From NCBI GenBank assembly GCA_046154695.1, contig JBJXFI010000136.1, positions 1 through 33,191 of the forward strand: DNA of 33,191 bases. The letters run 5' to 3'. The notes under the pieces are model-generated. The model did no database searches. It saw only the letters and a program-made list of their open reading frames with translations, and was not told where the DNA came from. Below, in pieces: positions 15,293 through 24,439 of this stretch (the stretch's first letter is position 1; each line of letters opens with the position of its first letter). This DNA comes from DALYLB01 sp046154695 (GTDB lineage Bacteria; Acidobacteriota; Blastocatellia; RBC074). The position numbers and the translations under genes were made by a program.

Positions 15293-16351
15293 ATGAGACT
15301 CCCCCTCGTTTACGCGCTGCACAGCGGCAATCTTTACGGCACCGAGCGGATGGCGCTGGCGACGGCCGCCAATCTGACCGATGAATTCGAGCCGGTGATC
15401 TTCGCCCCGCCCGGCCCCGCGCTCGGCGAGGCGGCCCGCATGGGCTTCGCGGCGGAGTCATTCACCAACCCGCTGGAGTTCGCCTGGAAGATGCACCCCT
15501 TTTTGAGCCGCCACCGGAAACTCGCCTTCGTGGCGACGGGCGTCACCCATTCGCTTGCATGTCTGGCCTGGAACCGGCTCTACCGGCGCGAGGTGGTCCA
15601 CCTGCACATGGTTCACGGCGGAACGGACGAGGCGCTGAGCTATGGCCGGAAGCGCCGGTTGAACGGCGCGCCGGTGACGTTCGTGGCGGTCTCGGGGTTT
15701 GTGAAGGAACGGCTGGCCGCCAATGGCGTCACGCCGGACCAGATCGCCGTGATCGAGAACTTTCTGCCCGACCGACAGATCGCCGCGGCGCCGAAGCGCC
15801 TGGGTTTCGAGGGGCCCGGCGTGCGGCGGCTGATCGTCATCTCGCGCATCGATCCGATCAAGCGGCTGGATGTGCTGCTCGACGCGCTCGACCGGCATCC
15901 GGAACTGGCCGGGCTGTCGGTCTCGATCTTCGGCACGGGCTGGCAGCTCGACGAGATGCGGGCGCGCGCGGGCGCGGCGAATCCGAACGTCACGTTCGCC
16001 GGTTTTCACAACGAGGTCGCGGGAGAGCTGGCGCAGGCGGACCTGCTCGTCCACACCTGCCCGGAAGAGCCATTCGGACTGGCGATCATCGAGGCGATGG
16101 CCGCTCACGTGCCGGTGCTCGTGCCGGACAGCGGGGGGGCCGGATCCCTGGTGGAAGAGGGCGTCTCGGGGTTCCGATTCGCGGCGAACAGGGCCGAATC
16201 GCTGGCCGCGCGGCTCCGCGATCTGAGCCGCGCCCCCGAGGATCTGCTCAACCGCGTCGTGGCGGGAGCGCGGCAGGCCCTCGCCACCCGCTTTTCCGCT
16301 CAGGCGCGGACAACCGATTACAGACGTCTGCTGCACGGAGGAGCGCGATGA
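15293..16351 (+). CDS. Glycosyltransferase, GT4-like
   Basis: 352 residues with a GT-B fold. The donor-binding half carries VISRIDPIKRLDVLLDAL and the E-x7-E motif in EEPFGLAIIEAMAAHVPVL. The N-terminal half starts LVYALHSGNLYGTERMALA, typical of GT4 enzymes that act on lipid-linked oligosaccharide. It begins four bases after the Wzc-like stop and overlaps the following GT2 gene by four bases (ATGA), so it is in the same transcription unit. There is no strong ribosome-binding site, which suggests translational coupling. Sugar specificity is unknown. Confidence 0.88.
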   Translation: MRLPLVYALHSGNLYGTERMALATAANLTDEFEPVIFAPPGPALGEAARMGFAAESFTNPLEFAWKMHPFLSRHRKLAFVATGVTHSLACLAWNRLYRREVVHLHMVHGGTDEALSYGRKRRLNGAPVTFVAVSGFVKERLAANGVTPDQIAVIENFLPDRQIAAAPKRLGFEGPGVRRLIVISRIDPIKRLDVLLDALDRHPELAGLSVSIFGTGWQLDEMRARAGAANPNVTFAGFHNEVAGELAQADLLVHTCPEEPFGLAIIEAMAAHVPVLVPDSGGAGSLVEEGVSGFRFAANRAESLAARLRDLSRAPEDLLNRVVAGARQALATRFSAQARTTDYRRLLHGGAR

Positions 16352-17385
16352 AAGAGACATCCGAAAGCCCGGCCGCTTCGCTTGCGTTGTCCGTCGTGAT
16401 CATCGGCCGCAACGAGGGGGCGCGGCTCGTCCGGTGCATCGATTCAGTGAAAGGGATGCGCGCGCCCGCGGGAGGCGTGGAGATCATCTATGTCGATTCG
16501 AATTCGACCGACGGCAGTGCGGTGCGCGCGCGAATCATGGGCGCGCGGGTGATCGTCGTTCATCCGGAACGCCCCTCGGCGGCTCTCGGACGCAATGCCG
16601 GCTGGCGCGCCGCGAATGCGCCCCTGATCCTGTTTCTGGACGGCGACACGATTCTTCACCCCGAGTTCGCGGGGGAAGCCTCGAAGGCCCTCGCCGATCC
16701 GCGGGTCGCCGTCGTCTGGGGCCACCGGCGCGAGGTTCATCCGGAGAAATCCATCTATAACCGCGTCCTCGATCTCGATTGGATCTATCCGCCGGGGCCG
16801 TCGGAGTTCTGCGGCGGCGACGCCCTCATGCGGCGCGCCGCGCTGGAAGAGGTCAACGGCTATGACGAGTCGCTGATCGCGGGAGAAGAGCCGGAGATGT
16901 GCCGCCGCATGCGTTCGCGCGGGCACGTGATCCAGCATCTCGATCTGCCGATGACCGGCCACGACCTGGCGATCAGTCGCTGGTCCCAATACTGGCGGCG
17001 CGCGTTCCGCGCCGGACACGCATACGCCGAAGTCGCCGATCGGTTCCGCGGCACGGATCAGCCGTTGTGGGAGAGGGAGGTGAAGCGAACCGTCGTGCAC
17101 GGCGCGGCCGTTCTCGGGCTGGCGACGCTCGGCGTCCTCGGGTCGCTCGCGCTGCTCTCGCCGTGGCCGCTGCTGTTGGCAGCCGCGCTGTTTCTGCTTC
17201 TCGCCGCCCGCACCGCCCGGAGGGCCGGCTGGAAATCGCCCCATCCCGTGACGCTATTCCTGTACGGCATCCACTCGCACCTGCAGCAGGTCCCCATTCT
17301 CTGGGGGCAGCTCAGTTATTGGCGGGACCGGCAGTCGGGCCGGCGGCGGCGATTGATCGAATACAAAGAGGCCGGCAGCCGGTAA
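16348..17385 (+). CDS. GT2 glycosyltransferase with C-terminal membrane helices
   Basis: 345 residues. The GT-A fold starts with LSVVIIGRNEGARLVRCIDS. The second motif is YVDSNSTDGS and the metal-binding DxD is in LFLDGDTILH. An acceptor-side EEPEMCRRMRSRGH motif follows. The final third has two hydrophobic segments (about 252-290), so it is membrane-anchored at the cytoplasmic face. ATG 16348 overlaps the upstream stop (ATGA) and is preceded by GGAGG at six bases. A longer open frame from 15559 is a shadow of the upstream gene. It presumably adds one sugar of the repeat unit. Confidence 0.88.
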   Translation: MKETSESPAASLALSVVIIGRNEGARLVRCIDSVKGMRAPAGGVEIIYVDSNSTDGSAVRARIMGARVIVVHPERPSAALGRNAGWRAANAPLILFLDGDTILHPEFAGEASKALADPRVAVVWGHRREVHPEKSIYNRVLDLDWIYPPGPSEFCGGDALMRRAALEEVNGYDESLIAGEEPEMCRRMRSRGHVIQHLDLPMTGHDLAISRWSQYWRRAFRAGHAYAEVADRFRGTDQPLWEREVKRTVVHGAAVLGLATLGVLGSLALLSPWPLLLAAALFLLLAARTARRAGWKSPHPVTLFLYGIHSHLQQVPILWGQLSYWRDRQSGRRRRLIEYKEAGSR

Positions 17386-17407
17386 CCGACTACCGATGGA
17401 GTATTGA

Positions 17408-17986
17408 ATGAAGAGATTGGTAACAAAGTTGCTGGGACCGCCGGCGCGGCTGGCGGGCGGCGTGGGGGCGCTGCGGCGGGCGTGGGCGCACGCGAGATTG
17501 CAGGCGCGAGTGGATTCTCCGGTCGCGGACTCGGTCGTCATCCTCGGCGTGCCGGAAATTCATGGGACGGGGCGCATCCGCCTCGGACGCGACCTCTACC
17601 TGTACCGCGAACTCTATTTCGAGACGCAGGAAGAGGGCCGGATCTCGATCGGGGATGGCGTGGTGATTTCACGCGGCGTGCACATCGTGTCGTACGCGGA
17701 GATCACGATCAACGAGGGCGTGATGATCGGGGAATACACGAGCATCCGGGACGCCAATCACCGGCTGGCGGAGGGCGCATCGGTGCGCCATACGGGCCAC
17801 ATCGCGGCGCCGATCGTTATCGGGCGAAACGCGTGGCTGGGGCGCGGCGTGACGGTGCTGCCCGGAATCCGGATCGGCGAGGGCGCGGTGGTGGGCGCGA
17901 ATGCGGTCGTCACGCGGGACATTCCCGCCGGCGCCATCGTCGCGGGGATCCCCGCGAAACCGCTGATTGCGAGGAGCGCGGCATGA
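17408..17986 (+). CDS. Hexapeptide acyltransferase (maltose/galactoside acetyltransferase-like)
   Basis: 192 residues made almost entirely of left-handed beta-helix turns (RISIGDGVVISRGVHIVSYA, ITINEGVMIGEYTSI, and late turns with IVIGRNAWLGRGVTVLPGI). A candidate catalytic histidine lies in RDANHRL, the usual position in this superfamily, and a substrate loop precedes the last turns. Such enzymes O- or N-acetylate sugars in the repeat unit. ATG 17408 follows TGGAG. The stop overlaps the next gene by four bases. It differs from the CysE-like gene at 10050, so the locus has two acyl-decoration enzymes. Confidence 0.86.
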   Translation: MKRLVTKLLGPPARLAGGVGALRRAWAHARLQARVDSPVADSVVILGVPEIHGTGRIRLGRDLYLYRELYFETQEEGRISIGDGVVISRGVHIVSYAEITINEGVMIGEYTSIRDANHRLAEGASVRHTGHIAAPIVIGRNAWLGRGVTVLPGIRIGEGAVVGANAVVTRDIPAGAIVAGIPAKPLIARSAA

Positions 17987-19239
17987 ACAGCTCACCAAAA
18001 ATCCTGTTGATGGCCTATCAGTGCGGCCCCGGGATGGGTTCGGTTTCGCAGATCGGCTGGGAATGGTATTCGCGGCTGGCCGCGCGGCATCCGGTCACGC
18101 TGGTGACGCACATCCGCAATCGCGAAGTGATCGCCGGCGCCGGCGCGGCGTGGAATGGGCCGGAGGTCGTTTATATCGACACGGAATGGTTCGCCGGGCC
18201 GCTCTATCGACTCGCGTCGAGGATCTTTCCGAAGAGCCAGCATTCGATCTTCCTGGTCTCGTCCCTCGATTTTTTCGTCTTCGATTACGCGGCCGCGAGG
18301 CGGCTCAAGCGGATGGCCCGGGAGGGCGCGCGGTGGGATGTGGCCCACATGGTCACGCCGGTATCGACGGCAACGCCGACGCGGCTGCATCAGCTCGGCT
18401 GTCCGGTGCTGCTGGGTCCGTTGAATGGGGGCCTCGACTATCCGCGCGGCTTCGACGAGATCATGCGAACGGAATCGACCTGGCTTCATCCGATCCGCTA
18501 TTTCGGCCGGGTGATCGACTGGCTGGTCGGGTCGTCGCGCCACGTCACGATTTTCCTGGCCGCGACGCAGGCGACGATCCGAAGCATCTCGCCGCGCCAT
18601 CGCCAGCGGGCCGTGTCGATGCTGGAAAACGGCGTCGACCTCAACCGGTTCACACCCGCCAGCTGGCCGGAGCCTCCTTCGGCCGGCAATCCGTTGAAGC
18701 TGCTTTTCGTCGGGCGGCTCATTCCGTTCAAGGCGCTGCCGCTGCTTCTTGAGGCGATGGAGCGCGTGCGGAATGAAATTCCGATGAAGCTGACCATCGT
18801 GGGCGCGGGTCCGATGGAGCGGGAGTGGAAAGAGAGAACGGATTCGATGGGGCTGTCGGGGGAGGTCGATTTCGTCGGCGAGCGGACGCTCGATCAAATA
18901 TCGGAGCATATGCGCTCGGCGCATGTCTTCTGTCTGCCCTCGGTGCGGGAATCGGGAGGCGCCGTGCTGATCGAAGCGATGGCCTCGGCGCGCCCGGTGA
19001 TCGCCGTGGCCTTCGGCGGCCCGGCGGAGATCGTCGACGACGGCGTGGGCAGGGGAATCGCGCCGGACGGCCCGGAGTCCGTCATCCAGGGTCTGGCTCA
19101 GGCGCTGCGGGACGTGTATCGCAACCCGGAGGCATGGCGCGCCCGCGGCGCCGAAGGCCGCCGGCGCGCCGAAGAGAAATATGCTTGGGATGCCAAGATC
19201 AAGGCGGCGCTCCAACTTTACCGGCAGGTGATGAAATGA
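17983..19239 (+). CDS. Glycosyltransferase, GT4-like
   Basis: 418 residues, GT-B fold. The N-terminus reads ILLMAYQCGPGMGSVSQIGW, a form common in polysaccharide-locus GT4 enzymes with a Gly-rich acceptor loop. The C-terminal domain has LLFVGRLIPFKALPLLLEAM, IVGAGPMER and the E-x7-E motif RESGGAVLIEAMASARPVI. It starts in a four-base overlap with the acyltransferase stop, six bases after GAGGAG, and ends in a four-base overlap with the flippase. The donor sugar is not predictable. Confidence 0.9.
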   Translation: MNSSPKILLMAYQCGPGMGSVSQIGWEWYSRLAARHPVTLVTHIRNREVIAGAGAAWNGPEVVYIDTEWFAGPLYRLASRIFPKSQHSIFLVSSLDFFVFDYAAARRLKRMAREGARWDVAHMVTPVSTATPTRLHQLGCPVLLGPLNGGLDYPRGFDEIMRTESTWLHPIRYFGRVIDWLVGSSRHVTIFLAATQATIRSISPRHRQRAVSMLENGVDLNRFTPASWPEPPSAGNPLKLLFVGRLIPFKALPLLLEAMERVRNEIPMKLTIVGAGPMEREWKERTDSMGLSGEVDFVGERTLDQISEHMRSAHVFCLPSVRESGGAVLIEAMASARPVIAVAFGGPAEIVDDGVGRGIAPDGPESVIQGLAQALRDVYRNPEAWRARGAEGRRRAEEKYAWDAKIKAALQLYRQVMK

Positions 19240-20882
19240 TCGCTGAACCCGACGCCCTCCCGGCGAAAGCTGAACGCTCCGAGACGGCGTCCGAGAAGGC
19301 GGACGATGGAAGAGACGCGCGCAAACGACGGGTCTTTCAGAACGCGTCGGTCAATCTGGCGTCGAAGGTCTTTTATCTGGCGACGCGGTTTTTTCTGCCG
19401 CCGCTGACGCTGAGCTACGTTTCGCTGGCCGAGTACGGAATCTGGGCGACCTGTTTCATCCTCATCGGCTATCTGGGAATGAGTGCCTTCGGCGTCTCGA
19501 ATGTCTATGTTCGCTACGTCGCCGAATACCACGCGCGCGGCGAGATCGAGAAGATCAACCGGCTGCTCTCAACCGGCCTGACGGTGGTCACGGGCATGTG
19601 CGTGGCGCTGCTCGCGGGGCTCTGGTTCGGGCTGCCGCTGTTCATCGCGCGCTTGAATGTCCCGGGACCGCTGCGGGGCATGGCCTTCACGCTGATGTTC
19701 GTCACGGCGGCGACCTTCATGCTCGACCTGAGCTTCGGCGCCTTCTCTTATGTGATGAGCGGGCTGCAGCAGATCACCGAGCAGACGGTGGTCTGGGTGA
19801 TCTCGTTCTGCCTGGAGGCCGTGCTGATCGTCGCGATGCTGATGGGGGGATTCGGCATTTACGCGCTGCTCTGGGCATTCGTCATCCGCTACCTGTTCGC
19901 GACGGCGGCCTATTTTTATCTGTGCCGCCGGGCGCTGCCCGGCATGTCGCTGCGGCCGCGCCATTTCGACCGCGCGATGCTGCGGCTCTTTTACGGCTAT
20001 GGCGCCGTGGTCCAGCTTTCGGGGCTGCTGGGAATGTTCCTCTATTCGATCGAGAAGCTGATCGCGGGAATGTTCATCGGCGTGCAGGCGACGGGCCTGC
20101 TCGATGTGGGGGAGAAGCTGCCCGTGATGGCCAGCCAGGTCCCCGCCTCGATGAACAGCGTCTTTCTGCCCGCGATGGCCCAGATGCACAGCCTGGAGAA
20201 GCAGGATGAGGTGGCGGCGCTCTATCTGAAGGGGGCCCGCTATCTGAATATGCTGATGGGCGCGATCCTCGGCTTTCTCGCCGCCTTCGCCTCGCCCCTG
20301 CTGATGGCCTGGATCGGCTACGACGAGAAGTACCAGATGGCGGCGCTCATCATGTCGCTGGTCTGTCTTCCCTATCAGATGAACGAATTGACCGGGCCGG
20401 CCTCCGCCTATCATCGCAGCACGGGCCATCCGCGCCGCGAACTGGTCTATCCGCTGACCCAGCTGGGGCTGGTCGCGCTGACGGTGTCGTTCGGTTTCGC
20501 GTGGTTCGGACAGACGGTTCTCGTCATCTGCGTGGCGGTCGCGGCGAGCATGGTGCTGAGCGCGCTGGTCTATCTGGGATACACCAACCGATATATGGGG
20601 TTGTCGATGGCCCTGTACGCGCGGCAGGTGCTGCTGCCGGGAATCGCGCCCTACGCCGTGGGGTTCGCCTGCGCCTGGCTGACCCGCCCCGCGTTCGCCT
20701 GGGCGGGAACCGGACGCTGGCAGACGCTGCCTGTCATCGCCGTTTCCGGGCTCGGATACATGGCCGTGACAACGGCGCTCCTCTACGGAGGAATGAGCGA
20801 ACGAAACGAACGCGAGCGGATGCGGCGGCAATTTATGGAAATGTTCGGGCGGTTGCGCGGAATGAAGGGCCAGCCGATCTGA
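19236..20882 (+). CDS. Wzx-type lipopolysaccharide/oligosaccharide flippase
   Basis: 548 residues with a charged cytoplasmic N-terminus (about 1-35) followed by about 12-14 membrane segments. Its layout is that of the MOP/PST exporter superfamily: NASVNLASKVFYLATRFFLP at the start, FYGYGAVVQLSGLLGMFLYS at the midpoint and IEKLIAGMFIG after it. It should move undecaprenyl-diphosphate-linked repeat units from the cytoplasmic to the periplasmic leaflet for polymerisation. The start overlaps the upstream glycosyltransferase by four bases (ATGA). The C-terminus is a charged tail. Together with the Wzy-like and Wza/Wzc-like genes it identifies a Wzx/Wzy-dependent pathway. Confidence 0.9.
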   Translation: MIAEPDALPAKAERSETASEKADDGRDARKRRVFQNASVNLASKVFYLATRFFLPPLTLSYVSLAEYGIWATCFILIGYLGMSAFGVSNVYVRYVAEYHARGEIEKINRLLSTGLTVVTGMCVALLAGLWFGLPLFIARLNVPGPLRGMAFTLMFVTAATFMLDLSFGAFSYVMSGLQQITEQTVVWVISFCLEAVLIVAMLMGGFGIYALLWAFVIRYLFATAAYFYLCRRALPGMSLRPRHFDRAMLRLFYGYGAVVQLSGLLGMFLYSIEKLIAGMFIGVQATGLLDVGEKLPVMASQVPASMNSVFLPAMAQMHSLEKQDEVAALYLKGARYLNMLMGAILGFLAAFASPLLMAWIGYDEKYQMAALIMSLVCLPYQMNELTGPASAYHRSTGHPRRELVYPLTQLGLVALTVSFGFAWFGQTVLVICVAVAASMVLSALVYLGYTNRYMGLSMALYARQVLLPGIAPYAVGFACAWLTRPAFAWAGTGRWQTLPVIAVSGLGYMAVTTALLYGGMSERNERERMRRQFMEMFGRLRGMKGQPI

Positions 20883-20972
20883 AAGGCTGCGCCAGAATCT
20901 CGATTTTATGTCCGCAAATGGCAGGGGCAGGGAGTGAATCACAAAGCTCGCTCCGGGAGGAAGGAAAGGGAG

Positions 20973-22217
20973 ATGGCGTCAAAAACAGAACAGGGAATCC
21001 GGCTGGCGTATCTGGTGAGCCGCTATCCGGCGGTCTCGCACACGTTCATTTTGCGCGAGGTGCTGCAGTTGCGGGCGCAGGGCTTCGATCTGCATGTCGC
21101 GTCGATCAATTCGACGGACCGCCCGCCGGAGCAGTTGACGGCCGAGGAGCGGGCGGAGGCGGCGGCGACGTATTACGTCAAGGCGCACGGCGCGGCGGGC
21201 GCGATTCCGGCGCATCTGGCGGCGTTCGCTTCGGGGCCGCTGGCCTATCTGCGCGGCCTCGTGTTCGCGATGCGGCTGGGCGGGTCGGATCTCAGGGGGC
21301 TGGTCTATGGGCTCTTCTATTTCGTCGAGGCGGTGATGATCGGGCGCTGGATGCGGAGCCGGGGAGCGAATCACCTGCACGTCCATTTCGCGACGCCGGC
21401 GGCGCACGTCGCGCTGATTGCGACGCGGATCTTTCCGATCACCTATTCGATCACGGTGCATGGGCCCGACGAGTTTTACGATGTCTCGCAATATCGCCTC
21501 GCCGAAAAGATTCACGGCGCATCGTTCATCTGCACGATCGGCGCCTTTGCGCGCAGCCAGTTGATGAAGCTCTCGCCGGTTTCGGAATGGGGCAAGTACG
21601 AGGTTTCGCCGCTCGGGGTCGATCCGGCGGCGTTTTCGCCGCGCCCGTTTCGGGACGAGCCGGAAACATTCGAGTTGATCTGCGTCGGGCGGCTGGTTCC
21701 GGCGAAGGGGCAGCACATTCTGATCGACGCCGTGCATCTGCTGGCCGGGCAGGAGCGGCGGATCCGGCTGCGCCTGGTCGGTGACGGACCGGATCGGGCG
21801 AGCCTGGAGGCGCAGGTGAAGCGGCTGGGATTGGGCGACCGGGTGCTGTTCGAGGGCGCGGTCAACCAGGATCGGATTCGCGACCTCTACCGGCGCGCGG
21901 ACCTGTTCGTCCTCGCGAGCTTCGCCGAAGGGATTCCCGTGGTGCTGATGGAGGCGATGGCCATGGAGATCCCCTGCGTGACGACCTTCATCACCGGCAT
22001 TCCGGAATTGATCCGCGATCAGGTGGACGGCCTGCTCGTCGCGCCGTCGGGCGTCGAGGAGCTGGCCGGGGCGATCGGCCGCCTGATGGACGACGCAGAG
22101 CTGCGCCGCCGCCTGGGAGCGCAGGGGCGCCTGCGCGTGATGGACCGCTACGACCTGAATCGCAACAGCATGCGGCTGGCGGAGATCTTCCGCCGCCGGT
22201 TAGGAGATCTCGCATGA
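20973..22217 (+). CDS. Glycosyltransferase, GT4-like (WcaL/colanic-acid type)
   Basis: 414 residues. The N-terminus SRYPAVSHTFILREVLQLR matches the SRYP-x-SxTFI signature of WcaL/EpsF-like exopolysaccharide glycosyltransferases. The donor domain has ICVGRLVPAKGQHILIDAV and the E-x7-E motif AEGIPVVLMEAMAMEIPCV. The frame is open from 20934, but ATG 20973 is preceded by GGAGGAAGG/AAAGGGAG and matches family starts. It is separated from the flippase by 90 bases and overlaps the secreted hydrolase gene by four bases (ATGA). Confidence 0.9.
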   Translation: MASKTEQGIRLAYLVSRYPAVSHTFILREVLQLRAQGFDLHVASINSTDRPPEQLTAEERAEAAATYYVKAHGAAGAIPAHLAAFASGPLAYLRGLVFAMRLGGSDLRGLVYGLFYFVEAVMIGRWMRSRGANHLHVHFATPAAHVALIATRIFPITYSITVHGPDEFYDVSQYRLAEKIHGASFICTIGAFARSQLMKLSPVSEWGKYEVSPLGVDPAAFSPRPFRDEPETFELICVGRLVPAKGQHILIDAVHLLAGQERRIRLRLVGDGPDRASLEAQVKRLGLGDRVLFEGAVNQDRIRDLYRRADLFVLASFAEGIPVVLMEAMAMEIPCVTTFITGIPELIRDQVDGLLVAPSGVEELAGAIGRLMDDAELRRRLGAQGRLRVMDRYDLNRNSMRLAEIFRRRLGDLA

Positions 22218-24439
22218 AAATCCAGATTCTCTCGCTATTCACGGTGATTCTCGGGGTCTGCCTCCTTACACAGGGAGACGGCGTCCCTCGCAATAAGGGG
22301 GCGCTGGTCGCATCGCAGGCGACGCCGGCCAACGCCGATTTCCTGGTCGAAGCGACGCCGCGAGTGGCCGGCGTCCGGCGGCTGGGAGTCAATCTCGGCC
22401 TCTGGTCATACTGGGGCGCCGAACAACTGATGAACAACGTGCTGAAGAATCCCGGCTTCGAGGGACTGATCGATCGCGCAGTCGTGATCGTCAGCCAGGC
22501 GGGCCGGCAGGGATTCAGCGACGACACGACGTGGCTTGGACGCCCGGATGGTTTCTGGGCGGGCGCGGAGTTCGAGGTTCGTACGGGCCTCTCCACCGGC
22601 GCGAGCGGCAAGATCGCGGCATCGCGAAAAGCCGGGGGCAACGGCCTTCCCGAGTTCACGACCGTCGGAGAGGCGCCGCAGCTCGCGCAGGGCGACGTCA
22701 TCTCGATCACCCGCGAATTGGAGAGCGCGCTGCCGACGCAGTGGTGGTATCCGCCGGAATCGACGGGATTCGTATCGCCCGAGCGGAATGACCGGCGCCC
22801 CAACAGCCCGGGCCGCCGCTCGCTGGCGCTGCGTCCGCCCGCCGATCGGGCGGTGGAGGTCATCTCCTTTCTCGACGCCATCGGCGATCGCGCAGGAAAG
22901 CTGCTGCCGGTTCGCGGCGCATGGCGGCTCTCTTTCTGGAGCCGGGCCTGCGCCGGCCGCCCCTCGATCAGCGTGGAGTTTCGGCGCGGCGGCTCTCCGG
23001 CGTTCCTGAACAGAACGATCACTCCGACGGACGGGTGGGCGAAGACCACGCTCGATTTCACAGCGGACGACCGCGGCCCCGCGGGCACGCTCGAACTTCA
23101 CCTGCGCGCGTCGGGCGCGAACGGATGCGCCCTGCTGGATGATGTGGAGCTGGGCGCCGTGAATAACGACGGGTTCCCCTTCCGCGCCGAGGTCGTTCAG
23201 GCGCTCCAGCAATTGCGACCCGGCTACTTGCGGGACTGGCAGGGCCAGTTGGGCGACACGCTGGACAACCGGCTTGCGCCAACCTTCGGCCGCCGGGCGT
23301 CCCGCTATCGGCCCGACAACGACGGAACCGATTTCGGCTATTCGCTGCCGGAATTCCTGGACCTGTGCGGGAGGATCGATGCCCTTCCCTGGATCGTGGC
23401 GCCGCCGACCTTCACCGACGAAGAGCTCGTCGGCCTGGGGCGGTATCTGAGCACGCAGAATCGATTCGCGGAGATCGTGATCGAATTCGGAAACGAGAAC
23501 TGGAACGGCGTCTTCCGCCCCGCCGGCATTCCCGACCCGATCGCCCACGGAGCGGCGGCGACGCGCGCCTTCCAGAAGATACGAGCCGGCGCGGGGCCGA
23601 ATGCCCCGCTGCGGATGACGATCAACGGGCAGCACACCAATTCCGAATACACGGGCCGGTTCGTCCAGTATGCCCCCGCGACCGATATGGTGGCCCTGGG
23701 GACGTATTTTCAGTATTCCCTGAATGCGGGCGCGACCTCCGCGCAATGGCTGAACGATCTTTTCGCCTCGACCACAAGCGACCGGCTGCTCGATGAAGCG
23801 CGGCAACTGGAGCCGTTCGGCAAGGAGCTGGCCATCTATGAAGTCAATCTGCACACGACCGAGGGCAATGCCTCCGCCGCCGAACGCGATCCGCTGACGA
23901 CCGGCGCGGCGTCGGGAAGCGCGGTCGCGCGGGTCATGCTCGATTCGCTGGCGCTCGGCATCCGGCGGCAGTGCATCTACACCTTCTCGGGCTATGACGC
24001 CTGGCTTTCCAACTATTCGGGCTTCGTCAAACTGTGGGGCATCGTTCGCGACGTGGGCGATACGGAGCGCTTCCGCCCGACCGGCCTCGCCATCTCCATG
24101 GCCAATCAGGTGATCGCCGGAGACCTGATGCAGAGCGCGAATCTGAGCGGTGCGCAGGCGGAGGTCTATGCTTTCCGCGCGAAGTCGAGCTGGTCGGCCG
24201 CCGTCGTTTCGACCTCCTCTGTGGATCGCGTCATCACCGTGCGTTTTCCGGCCGGGGCGCAGGCGCCGGTATCGGCGCGCCGGCTGGACGCGCCGTCGCC
24301 CCTGGCGAGCAACGAGTCCGCGGCGAATGTGCGGATCGTCAAGGAGCTGCTCGCGGCGGAAGGCAATCAAGTGACGATTCGACTGCCGGCGTATGGATTC
24401 GTGGTCCTGCTTGCGAAGGAGAAGAAGAATGCCAACTGA
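22214..24439 (+). CDS. Secreted clan GH-A-like glycoside hydrolase (family not recognised)
   Basis: 741 residues. A hydrophobic signal peptide (about 1-24) has no valid lipobox, so a soluble periplasmic or extracellular protein is expected. A beta-sandwich-like region (about 55-310) precedes a probable TIM barrel (about 315-620) and a C-terminal beta domain. The barrel has the hallmark Asn-Glu acid/base motif IEFGNENWN (Glu428). A second glutamate in LAIYEVNLH (Glu543) fits the nucleophile position of retaining clan GH-A enzymes such as arabinofuranosidases. The catalytic roles and family are inferred from these two motifs and their 115-residue spacing. It sits between glycosyltransferase genes with overlaps at both ends, so it probably trims or depolymerises the exopolysaccharide. 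ATG 22214 follows AGGAG by seven bases. Confidence 0.68.
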   Translation: MKIQILSLFTVILGVCLLTQGDGVPRNKGALVASQATPANADFLVEATPRVAGVRRLGVNLGLWSYWGAEQLMNNVLKNPGFEGLIDRAVVIVSQAGRQGFSDDTTWLGRPDGFWAGAEFEVRTGLSTGASGKIAASRKAGGNGLPEFTTVGEAPQLAQGDVISITRELESALPTQWWYPPESTGFVSPERNDRRPNSPGRRSLALRPPADRAVEVISFLDAIGDRAGKLLPVRGAWRLSFWSRACAGRPSISVEFRRGGSPAFLNRTITPTDGWAKTTLDFTADDRGPAGTLELHLRASGANGCALLDDVELGAVNNDGFPFRAEVVQALQQLRPGYLRDWQGQLGDTLDNRLAPTFGRRASRYRPDNDGTDFGYSLPEFLDLCGRIDALPWIVAPPTFTDEELVGLGRYLSTQNRFAEIVIEFGNENWNGVFRPAGIPDPIAHGAAATRAFQKIRAGAGPNAPLRMTINGQHTNSEYTGRFVQYAPATDMVALGTYFQYSLNAGATSAQWLNDLFASTTSDRLLDEARQLEPFGKELAIYEVNLHTTEGNASAAERDPLTTGAASGSAVARVMLDSLALGIRRQCIYTFSGYDAWLSNYSGFVKLWGIVRDVGDTERFRPTGLAISMANQVIAGDLMQSANLSGAQAEVYAFRAKSSWSAAVVSTSSVDRVITVRFPAGAQAPVSARRLDAPSPLASNESAANVRIVKELLAAEGNQVTIRLPAYGFVVLLAKEKKNAN

